This document shows positions 16,970 to 24,048 of a stretch of 64,000 nucleotides of DNA, in pieces (the first letter of the stretch is position 1; every line of letters starts with the position of its first letter). The notes under the pieces are model-generated. The model ran no database searches. It was not told where the DNA came from and saw only the letters and a list, made by a program, of their open reading frames with translations. Source of the DNA: Jiangella rhizosphaerae (GTDB lineage: Bacteria > Actinomycetota > Actinomycetes > Jiangellales > Jiangellaceae); assembly GCF_003579925.1 (NCBI RefSeq), contig NZ_QUAL01000191.1, positions 17,216 through 81,215 on the forward strand. The letters are read 5' to 3'. Both the position numbers and the translations under genes were made by a program.

Positions 16970-17935
16970 ATGAGCGGTGTGGTGACGACGATGACGGCGC
17001 ACGACCTCGTGCCCGCCGCGGAGCCGACGCTGTACTTCATCGGAGTCACCACGGGCCGGTCGTCCATCCAGCGGGTGTTCCCGCGCTGGGCAGCGGAACT
17101 GGGCATCGAGGCCCGTCTCCAGGGCGTCGACCTGCCGGTCGGCGCGCCGGCCGACGACTACCGGCGCGTCGTGGAGTTCATCGGCGGCGACCCGCTGAGC
17201 CGGGGCGCGCTCGTCACCACGCACAAGATCGACGTCTATCGCGCCTGCGCCGACCTGTTCGACGAGGTCGACGCGTTCGCTCGGATGATGGGGGAGGCCG
17301 GCTGCCTCTCCAAGCCGGGTGAGCGGCTGGCCTGCCACGCGAAGGACCCCATCTCCAGCGGGCTCGCGCTGGACGCCTTCGTGCCGGCCGGCCACTGGGC
17401 GTCGGGCGCGCAGGTGGCCTGCCTCGGCGCCGGCGGGTCCGCCGTCGCGATCACCTGGTACCTCACGCGTCCCGGCGCCGGCGACGTCCCCGAGCGGGTG
17501 GTCGTCACCGACCGCGCCCAGGCCCGGCTCGACCACATCCGCGAGGTGCACGAACAGGCCGGGCTCACGGGCCGGTTCGAGTACGTCCTCGTGTCCGAGC
17601 CCGGTGACAACGACCGCGTGGTGGCGGGTCTGCCGGACGGGTCGCTGGTCGTCAACGCCACCGGCCTGGGCAAGGACGCGCCGGGGTCGCCGCTGACCGA
17701 CGCGGCGGTGTTCCCGCGCGGCGGGCTGGTGTGGGAGCTCAACTACCGCGGCGACCTCGTCTTCCTCGACCAGGCCGGGCGCCAGCGCGGCGACCGCGGC
17801 CTGCACGTCGAGGACGGCTGGACCTACTTCGTCCACGGCTGGACCCAGGTGATCGGCGAGGTGTTCGCGCGCCCGATCGCCACGTCCGGGCCCGAGTACG
17901 ACCGCCTGAGCGAGCTCGCCGCGGAGATCCGGTGA
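16970..17935 (+). CDS. Shikimate-dehydrogenase-like (AroE-fold) oxidoreductase
   Basis: A 321-residue protein with the AroE arrangement. The N-terminal catalytic half has TTHKIDVY (AroE: PHK). A Rossmann motif VACLGAGGSAVAI follows near residue 140, then VVNATGLGKDAPGSPL (AroE: NATPLGM) and WELNYRGD near the end. The N-terminal Ser/Ser substrate motif is only partly matched (GRSSIQR), and the protein is longer than typical AroE at about 270. ATG 16970 follows GTGAGGGAG; an in-frame GTG at 16955 is possible. Two RpiR-type operators lie upstream and an FGGY kinase is coupled downstream. I infer a polyol or cyclic hydroxy-acid dehydrogenase of sugar catabolism, not aromatic synthesis. Confidence 0.8.
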   Translation: MSGVVTTMTAHDLVPAAEPTLYFIGVTTGRSSIQRVFPRWAAELGIEARLQGVDLPVGAPADDYRRVVEFIGGDPLSRGALVTTHKIDVYRACADLFDEVDAFARMMGEAGCLSKPGERLACHAKDPISSGLALDAFVPAGHWASGAQVACLGAGGSAVAITWYLTRPGAGDVPERVVVTDRAQARLDHIREVHEQAGLTGRFEYVLVSEPGDNDRVVAGLPDGSLVVNATGLGKDAPGSPLTDAAVFPRGGLVWELNYRGDLVFLDQAGRQRGDRGLHVEDGWTYFVHGWTQVIGEVFARPIATSGPEYDRLSELAAEIR

Positions 17936-19422
17936 CCGGCGACGCCGTCCTGGCGCTCGACCTCGGCACCGGAGGCTGCAAGGCGACGCTGTGGTCCGCC
18001 GACGCCGTCTGCCTCGCCGACGCCGTCGTCCCGTACCCGACGTCGCATCCGGCGCCCGGCCGCAACGAGCAGCGGACCAGCGACTGGTGGCAGGCCGTCG
18101 TGACGGCGGTGCGCCGGCTGGCCGAGGCCGTTCCCGACACCGCTGGGCGGGTGGCCGCCGTCGGACTGTCCGGTCAGAGCCTCGGCGTGGTGCAGGTCGG
18201 CGCCGCGCACGAGACCCTGCGCGACGCCACGCCGATCTGGTCCGACATCCGGGCCACCGCGCAGGCGGAGGAGCTGTTCCGGACCGTCGACGAGCGGTCG
18301 TGGTACGAGCACACCGGGAACGGCTTCACCCCCGCCCTCTATCCGCTGGTCAAAGCGGCGTGGCTGCGGCAGGACGACCCCGCCGCCTGGGCCCGGACCC
18401 GGTACCTGCTCGGCTCCAAGGACTGGCTCAACCTGCGCCTGACCGGCGAGATCGGCACGGACGTCTCCTACGCCTCCGGCAGCGGCGCGCTGGACATCCG
18501 GGCCGGCCGCTACGACGTCGACCTCCTCGCCGCGGCCGGCCTCGACCCCGGCCTGCTGCCCGAGCCCCGTCCGTCGACCGACGTCCTCGGCGGTCTCTCC
18601 CCGGCCGCGGCCGGCGAGCTCGGCCTGCGCGCCGGCACAACCGTCGTCCTCGGCGCGGTCGACAACGCCTGCATGGCGCTGGGCTCGCTGACCTGGACCG
18701 ACGGCGCCATCTACGCCGCGCTGGGCTCGTCGAGCTGGATCACGGTGAGCGCCTCGCAGCCGCTGGTCGAGTGGAGCGCGCGCCCGTACGTCTTCCGGCA
18801 CGCCGTGGAGGGACAGTTCCTCAGCGCGCTGTCGACGTTCAGCAGCGGCACCAGCCTGGAGTGGCTGCGCGAGCTGGTCGCGCCCGACCTGACCAGCGCC
18901 GAGTTCATCGGCCTGGGCGCTGCCGCGGCCTCGCGCACCGACGGCCCGGTCTTCCTGCCCATGCTCGCCGGCGGGACGCCGCTGGAGGGCGGCGCCGGTG
19001 CGCGCGGCGCCGTCGTGGGGCTGGACCTCGCGACCGGCCGCGCCGACCTCGCCCGTGCCGCGCTCGAGGGCATCGCCTTCGCGCTGCGCCGCAGCCTGGA
19101 CCGGATGCGCGAGCTGAGCGGTACCTCCGCCGACGTCCTGCTCACCGGCGGCGGCAGCCGCCACGACGGGTGGAACCAGATCTACGCCGACATCCTGGGC
19201 GTACCGCTGGTGAGGACGACGGTCGACCAGCAGGCGGCCACCCTGGGCGCGGCGGCGATCGCCTTCGTGGGCAGCGGGCTCTGGTCCTCGTTCGAGCCGG
19301 TCGACGCCGCCCACGTCTCCGTCGCCGAGTACGTCCCCCAGCCCTCGGCCGCCGAGCACTACGCGCGGCTGCGCGCCCGGTTCGACGCGCTGGTCGCCGA
19401 CCTCGCGCCGCGAGGATCCTAG
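17932..19422 (+). CDS. FGGY-family carbohydrate kinase
   Basis: A 496-residue sugar kinase of the actin-like ATPase fold. LALDLGTGGCKATLWS at residues 7-22 is the phosphate-1 motif; GLSGQSLGVV, a substrate Asp in PIWSDIRA, GAVDNACMALGS and the ATP-side LLTGGGSRHDGWNQIYADILG follow in family order, closest in pattern to xylulokinases. GTG start overlapping the previous stop (GTGA), so it is coupled to the AroE-like gene. It should phosphorylate a pentulose-like sugar made by the locus, and its product is the natural candidate effector for the RpiR/SIS regulator. Confidence 0.9.
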   Translation: MTGDAVLALDLGTGGCKATLWSADAVCLADAVVPYPTSHPAPGRNEQRTSDWWQAVVTAVRRLAEAVPDTAGRVAAVGLSGQSLGVVQVGAAHETLRDATPIWSDIRATAQAEELFRTVDERSWYEHTGNGFTPALYPLVKAAWLRQDDPAAWARTRYLLGSKDWLNLRLTGEIGTDVSYASGSGALDIRAGRYDVDLLAAAGLDPGLLPEPRPSTDVLGGLSPAAAGELGLRAGTTVVLGAVDNACMALGSLTWTDGAIYAALGSSSWITVSASQPLVEWSARPYVFRHAVEGQFLSALSTFSSGTSLEWLRELVAPDLTSAEFIGLGAAAASRTDGPVFLPMLAGGTPLEGGAGARGAVVGLDLATGRADLARAALEGIAFALRRSLDRMRELSGTSADVLLTGGGSRHDGWNQIYADILGVPLVRTTVDQQAATLGAAAIAFVGSGLWSSFEPVDAAHVSVAEYVPQPSAAEHYARLRARFDALVADLAPRGS

Positions 19423-19454
19423 GGGGCGCACCGCGCCGGGCGCACGACCGAGCG

Positions 19455-20036
19455 TCAGGTGTTCGGCGGGGCGGCGCTGATGTCGGCCAGCGCCGACCGC
19501 GGATCGCTGGCCAGCGCCAGGTCGCCGAGCGAGACCACGCCCTGCGGCCGGCCCTGGTCGTCGACCACGGGGAGCCGGCGCACGGCGGCCGAGCGCATGA
19601 GCTCGACAGCGCGGCCGGCGTCGTCGCCGGGCCGGACGGTCACCAGGTCGCCGCTGCACACGTCGGCGACCGTGGTCGCGTCCGGGTCCATGCCCTCGGC
19701 GAGCACCCGCACGACGAGGTCGCGGTCGGTCACGATGCCCCACACCAGGCCCTCATCCAGCGCCAGCACGTCGCCGATGTCGTGGTCGCGCATCGCCCGC
19801 GCCGCGTCGGCCACCGACGCCGCGACGGGGACCGCGACGACCTCCCGCGTCATCACGTCGGCCACGGTCTGTGGCTCGACCCCACCGGCCTGCTCGCCGG
19901 GGGACGCCGTGCCGGCGGCGGCGTCCTCGTGGGGCCAGTCCTCCAGGCGCTCGCGGCTCTCGCGCTCCATGTCCTCCAGCCGGCGCTCCACCTCGTCGCC
20001 GTTCCGCGCGCCACTCGTGCTGTCCTCTGGTCGCAT
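19455..20036 (-). CDS. Tandem CBS-domain protein
   Basis: A 193-residue cytoplasmic protein. Residues 1-55 are charged (paired Glu/Arg, probably helical). Two CBS domains follow: about 58-115 (TVADVMTREVVAVPVAASV to VTDRDLVVRVLA) and 122-185 (TVADVCSGDLVTVRPGDD to GVVSLGDLAL). Paired CBS domains bind adenine nucleotides and sense energy status. The ATG at 20036 is chosen because the frame further upstream has no family features. It stands alone, tail-to-tail with the FGGY kinase and next to the damaged MarR remnant. Stand-alone CBS proteins of this type are common in actinomycetes; the target is unknown. Confidence 0.85.
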   Translation of the reverse strand: MRPEDSTSGARNGDEVERRLEDMERESRERLEDWPHEDAAAGTASPGEQAGGVEPQTVADVMTREVVAVPVAASVADAARAMRDHDIGDVLALDEGLVWGIVTDRDLVVRVLAEGMDPDATTVADVCSGDLVTVRPGDDAGRAVELMRSAAVRRLPVVDDQGRPQGVVSLGDLALASDPRSALADISAAPPNT

Positions 20037-20095
20037 GTCGGCCTCCGCTGCCGATCGGTCACTCAACGAGGAGCCGTACCCGGCGACGCGGCGCT

Positions 20096-20343
20096 TCACG
20101 CGGTCTCCGGCCGCCGCCGCTCCGGAGCGGCCGCGACGTAGCCGGCGTGGGCCGGGCACTCGGCGCAGCAGGAGCGGTCGCAGAGACGGCACACCCGCGC
20201 CAGCGTGGTCTCGCCCGTCGCGGCGGGGGCGAGGACGGCGGCGGCGATCTCGGCGAGCTGCCGCCGTTGCGCCGGGCTGAGGCGGTCGGTCAGCTCGTCG
20301 AGGGCCTGCTGTCGTGCGCGAATGACGCGGCCGGCGGCCTGGG
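20096..20343 (-). pseudogene. C-terminal remnant of a MarR-family regulator
   Basis: The last 80 or so residues match the C-terminal end of actinobacterial MarR regulators: AGRVIRARQQALDELTDRL, SPAQRRQLAEIA and the Cys-rich tail VCRLCDRSCCAECPAH. The winged-helix DNA-binding half is missing. At about 20340 the frame changes to sequence that, read on the other strand, encodes part of an MFS transporter. A frame stays open to 20455 but the added residues are unlike MarR. The gene cannot make a working repressor. Confidence 0.72.
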
Positions 20344-21364
20344 CGAGCACAACACCGGCGACTACGCCGCGGCCGGCACGGCGGCCGCCGCGGGCGCGCT
20401 CGGCATGGCGGTGACCGCGCCACTGTGGGGCCGGCTGCTCGGTGCGTGGGGTCATCGGGCCGTCCTCGGTGTCACGACGATGGCCTGCACGGCGGCGCAG
20501 CTCGCGCTGGCCTTCACCACGGACGCCAGGTGGTTCCTCGCCCTGGCGTTCGTCGCGGGGCTCACGTCGCCGCCCGCGGTGAGCAGCGGGCGGGCGTTGC
20601 TGCCGGCCATGGTGCCCGCCGGGGGACTGAGCCGCGCCTACGCCGCGAACGCCCTGGCCCAGGAGCTGATCTACGTGGCGGGCCCGGTGTGGGTGGCGTG
20701 GTGGGTGGCGATGGGCGGTCCTCCGGCGGCGCTCGTCGCGTGCGCGGTGCTGGGCGTCGTCGCCGTCGTCGCGATGATGGCGGCGGTTCCGCGGGTGCGC
20801 ACCCGGCCGTCACCCGGCCGGCGGGCCGGCGAGACGCCGCTGCGCCGGCCGGCCGTGCGCACCGTCAGCCTGGTGCACCTGTCGTACATGGGCGGCATCG
20901 GGGCGATGTGGGTGCTGCTGCCCGCATTCGCCTCGGCCGCCGACGCGCCCGCCGCTGCGCCCTGGCTGGTGACCGCGTGGTCGCTGGGCAGCCTCGTCGG
21001 CGGCGCCGTCGTCACCGTTCGCGGCCGCAGGGCCGGCCTGGCCGCCGTCTACCCGCGGCGACTCGCTCTGCTCGCGGCGAGCTCGCTGCCGCTCGCGCTG
21101 GCCGGCACGACGACGCAGCTGGCCCTGGCCGTCCTCGTGTTCGGCCTCGGGCTCTCGCCGTGGCTGGCCGCCGCCGACGAGCTCACCGCGTGCGCGGCCG
21201 CTCCGTCCGGCGCCGGCGAGGCCTACGGCTGGCAGGTCGCCGTCGGGCAGCTCGGCAGCGCCACGGGCTCCGCGGCCGCCGGACCCGCGCCGGCTCGGTC
21301 CGCGCCCTTGGCAGGGCTGGTCGTCGCCGACGTGTCCGATATGACCGATCCCGGGCGACGGTGA
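20339..21364 (+). pseudogene. MFS transporter remnant, truncated at both ends
   Basis: From about 20339 the frame reads GEHNTGDYAAAGT, then GRLLGAWGHRAVLGV and further membrane segments of a 12-TM major facilitator. The first membrane segment and start are absent, lost at the junction with the MarR remnant. After GQLGSATGSAAAG the frame runs into unrelated residues (PAPARSAPLAG to DMTDPGRR) before the stop at 21364, so the last one or two segments are also lost. About 10 segments remain. The frame extends upstream through antisense MarR and CBS sequence, which gives no start that would restore the protein. A drug-efflux-type pump is likely for the ancestor. Confidence 0.7.
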
Positions 21365-21403
21365 GGCGTGCCAAGGCGGTCGGCTTTCGGGCGCGGGCGG
21401 CCT

Positions 21404-22489
21404 TCAGGTTCCCGGAGCGGCGGGCAGTCGCACCGTGACGCGGAGCCCGCCGGCGGGGCGGGGGACGAGGGTGAGGGTTCCGTCATGGGCCTTCGCGATG
21501 CTCTTGACGATGGCCAGGCCGAGGCCGACCCCCGCGTGGCCGGTGCGGATGCGCTCGGTGCCGCGTTGAAACGGCTCGACGAGCGTGGACACCACGTGCG
21601 AGCTGAGCCTGGGGCCGGTGTTCTCGACGGTGAGCTCCGCGGCGGTGGGGTGAGCGCGGGTCGTGACCCACACGCCGCCCTGGCCGGGCAGGTTGTGGAC
21701 GATCGCGTTGTGCACGAGGTTCGTCACCAGCTGCAGCAGGAGCGCGGGTGAGCCGACGGTGCGGGTGACGTCGCCGGACGTCTCGACGGTGAGGCCGCGT
21801 TCCTCCGCCAGCGGCAGCAGCGTCTCGGTGGCCTCCTCGGCGATGAGGGACAGGTCGAGGTCCTCTGGGGCGAACGACCGCTGATCGGCGCGGCTGAGCA
21901 GAAGCAACGCCTCGGTGAGGTCGATCGCCCGGGTGTTGACGACCTGGAGGCGGTCGACCAGCCGGCCGGTGTCGTGGTGCTGGTCGTTGCGCGCCACCTC
22001 CAGAAGGGTCTGCGTGATCGCCAGCGGGGTGCGCAGCTCGTGGGAGGCGTTGGCGGCGAACCGTCGCTGTTCGGCGACGTGCGCCTCGAGCCGTGCGAGC
22101 ATGCCGTCGAAGGCGTCGGCGAGATCGCGGAACTCGTCCTTGCGGCCCGGCAACCGGATGCGGTGGGAGAGCGAGCCGGTCGCGGCCAGGCGGGTGGCGC
22201 CGGTGATCCGGCTCAGCGGGGCGAGCATGCGGCCGGCGAGGACCCACCCTCCCGCGAGACCGAACGCCAGCAGGACCACCAGCATCGCGGCCGCCTTCGG
22301 CAGGAACGCGCGCTCGAGGTCGGACCGGTTGGGGACGAACGGGCCGCGCGTCATGAGCGGGCCGTCGGGCACGTAGCGCAGGAGGAACACCCACACGACG
22401 GCCAGCAGCAGGGCACCCGCGAGCATGACGAACCCGGCATAGCTGAGGGTCAGTTTGAGGCGGACGCTCACACCGGGCGCCCTATCCAC
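21404..22489 (-). CDS. Sensor histidine kinase (VanS-like)
   Basis: A 361-residue membrane kinase. TM1 is at about 11-35 and TM2 near 75-95, with a short extracellular loop (RYVPDGPLMTRGPFVPNRSD). A HAMP domain follows (AGRMLAPLSRITGATRLA), then the H-box FAANASHELRTPLAITQ, N-box LVHNAIVHN and G-box HAGVGLGLAIVKS. The GTG at 22489 has GGGAG upstream and overlaps the last codons of the regulator gene; a GTG at 22471 is an alternative. It is co-transcribed with the OmpR-type regulator and divergent from a VanY-like peptidase, so it probably senses a cell-wall signal. Confidence 0.9.
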   Translation of the reverse strand: MDRAPGVSVRLKLTLSYAGFVMLAGALLLAVVWVFLLRYVPDGPLMTRGPFVPNRSDLERAFLPKAAAMLVVLLAFGLAGGWVLAGRMLAPLSRITGATRLAATGSLSHRIRLPGRKDEFRDLADAFDGMLARLEAHVAEQRRFAANASHELRTPLAITQTLLEVARNDQHHDTGRLVDRLQVVNTRAIDLTEALLLLSRADQRSFAPEDLDLSLIAEEATETLLPLAEERGLTVETSGDVTRTVGSPALLLQLVTNLVHNAIVHNLPGQGGVWVTTRAHPTAAELTVENTGPRLSSHVVSTLVEPFQRGTERIRTGHAGVGLGLAIVKSIAKAHDGTLTLVPRPAGGLRVTVRLPAAPGT

Positions 22490-23186
22490 GGTCCGCTCCC
22501 GCGAGTGCGCCGGGTCCGCTGCCGGACGCGGTGTCGATGCGGTAGCCCACGCCGGCCACGGTCGCGATGATCCAGGGTTCGCCGAGGCGTTTGCGCAGTG
22601 CGGAGACGGTGATGCGCACGGCGTTGGTGAAGGGGTCGGCGTTCTCGTCCCACGCTCGTTCCAGTAGTTCCTCGGCGCTGACCACACCCCCTTCGGCGGC
22701 GACGAGGACCTCGAGGACGGCGAACTGCTTGCGGGTGAGCGCGACGTAGCGGCCGTCGCGGTAGACCTCGCGGCGGAACGGATCGAGCCGCAGCCCGGCG
22801 ATCTCGAGCACGGGCGGCCTGGTGTGGCCGCGCCTGCGGTCGAGTGCTCTGAGCCTGAGCACGAGCTCCCTGAGTTCGAACGGCTTCGTGAGGTAGTCGT
22901 CGGCGCCCAGCTCGAACCCGGAGGCCTTGTCGTCGAGCCGGTCGGCGGCGGTGAGCATGAGGATCGGCATGCCGCTGCCGGAGGCGACGATGCGGGTGGC
23001 GATCTCGTCGCCGGACGGGCCCGGGATGTCGCGGTCGAGGACGGCGATGTCGTAGGGGTTGACGCTCAGCAGTTCCAGCGCGGTGTCGCCGTCGCCGGCG
23101 ATGTCGGCGGCGATCGCCTCCAGGCGCAGGCCGTCGCGGATGGCGTCTGCCAGCAAGGGCTCGTCCTCGACGATCAACACACGCAC
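22482..23186 (-). CDS. OmpR-family response regulator (VanR-like)
   Basis: A 234-residue regulator. The receiver domain has the acidic pair in LIVEDEPLL, phospho-acceptor Asp in IAVLDRDIPG, Thr in LMLTAADRLDDK and Lys in DDYLTKPFE. The C-terminal winged helix has ALTRKQFAVLEVLV, NAVRITVSALRKRLG and IATVAGVGYRID. GTG start at 23186. The gene overlaps the kinase start by eight bases. Direct repeats in the divergent region before the VanY-like gene are candidate binding sites. Family knowledge suggests control of cell-wall peptidase expression. Confidence 0.92.
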   Translation of the reverse strand: MRVLIVEDEPLLADAIRDGLRLEAIAADIAGDGDTALELLSVNPYDIAVLDRDIPGPSGDEIATRIVASGSGMPILMLTAADRLDDKASGFELGADDYLTKPFELRELVLRLRALDRRRGHTRPPVLEIAGLRLDPFRREVYRDGRYVALTRKQFAVLEVLVAAEGGVVSAEELLERAWDENADPFTNAVRITVSALRKRLGEPWIIATVAGVGYRIDTASGSGPGALAGADRG

Positions 23187-23209
23187 GCTCTCGATGCTAC
23201 GAGCCGGCG

Positions 23210-23227
23210 CGTATCGCCGGCATATCG
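23210..23227. promoter_or_regulatory. Candidate response-regulator direct repeats
   Basis: CGTATCG (23210-23216) and CATATCG (23221-23227) repeat with an 11-base step, and a related CATACG follows at 23235. One-turn direct repeats are the usual target of OmpR/VanR-type dimers. They lie midway in the 87-base region between the regulator start and the VanY-like start, so they could control both. The repeats are short. Confidence 0.35.
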
Positions 23228-23273
23228 AAAAGCGCATACGGGCCGGCAACATCGGGCTGTCTTGACTGACGGC

Positions 23274-23963
23274 ATGTCCTACCGGGAACCAGCACGAACA
23301 GCCCGCCGCAGCCGCTCGACCATCGTCGCCGGCCTCGTCGTCATCAGCGCGGCCATCGCCGGCGTCCTCGTCCATCAGGCGCGGGTGTCGTCGTCGTCCT
23401 CGGCCGCGTCGCCCATCGACGTCCTGCACGGCGACCCCGCGCCCGCCGTCACCGGCGTCGAGTCGGACGCTGACGAGCGCCGCCCGGACCGGCCGGGCGA
23501 CGCGCGGCCGCTGGGCGAGGCGGACGGCGCCGTGCCCGATGGCGCGACCGTCTTCGACGACGAGATCCCGGCCGTGGGCAACCTCGACCCCGATCTGCTC
23601 GACGCCCTGCGCCGGGCCGCGAGCGATGCCGCGGAGGACGGGGTCGAGTTCGTCGTCAACAGCGGCTGGCGTTCCCCGCAGTACCAGGATCGGCTGCTGC
23701 GCGAGGCGATCGCCGAGTACGGCTCGGAGGAGGAGGCCGCCCGCTGGGTGTCCACCCCGGAGACGTCGCTGCACGTCTCGGGCGACGCGGTCGACCTCGG
23801 GGGGTCCGACGCGACGGCGTGGCTGTCCGACCACGGCGCCGAGTACGGGCTGTGCCAGATCTACCGCAACGAACCGTGGCATTACGAACTGCGCACCGAG
23901 GCCGTCGACGACGGCTGCCCGTCCATGTACGCCGACCCGACGCACGATCCACGGATGCGGTGA
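23274..23963 (+). CDS. Membrane-anchored VanY-like D-Ala-D-Ala carboxypeptidase (M15B)
   Basis: A 229-residue protein with a single N-terminal membrane anchor (about 17-38) and a Ser/Asp-rich linker. The peptidase domain is at about 95-215. Zinc-site motifs are SLHVSGDAVDL (family SxHxxGxAxD) and NEPWHYEL (ExxH). VNSGWRSPQYQ is the usual substrate-loop signature. It would trim the last D-Ala from peptidoglycan stems outside the membrane. It is divergent from the VanRS-like pair, and no VanH/A/X genes are near, so vancomycin resistance should not be claimed; ordinary wall remodelling is as likely. Confidence 0.88.
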   Translation: MSYREPARTARRSRSTIVAGLVVISAAIAGVLVHQARVSSSSSAASPIDVLHGDPAPAVTGVESDADERRPDRPGDARPLGEADGAVPDGATVFDDEIPAVGNLDPDLLDALRRAASDAAEDGVEFVVNSGWRSPQYQDRLLREAIAEYGSEEEAARWVSTPETSLHVSGDAVDLGGSDATAWLSDHGAEYGLCQIYRNEPWHYELRTEAVDDGCPSMYADPTHDPRMR

Positions 23964-24048
23964 CCGACGGGCGGGGTGTGCCAGCACCCCGGCCGCCCGG
24001 CATGGTGGCAGGGTGGTCGCGGCCGGCCGGCGGGCCTACGGTGCTGCC

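Noticed and set aside
15010..17106. Long minus-strand frame across GH78, rpiR and the AroE-like start
   Set aside because: It spans three genes on the other strand and their intergenic operators; no ribosome site or family motif.
19425..19437. Short GGCGC-ACC-GCGCC hairpin after the FGGY kinase as a terminator
   Set aside because: A five-pair G/C stem with no T-run is expected often by chance in such GC-rich DNA.
20339..21364. Functional short MFS transporter
   Set aside because: Both the first membrane segment and the C-terminal segments are missing, and the upstream frame is antisense to other genes.
23274..23963. Vancomycin-resistance cluster
   Set aside because: Only VanR/S- and VanY-like genes are present; VanH, VanA and VanX are absent, so resistance cannot be claimed.
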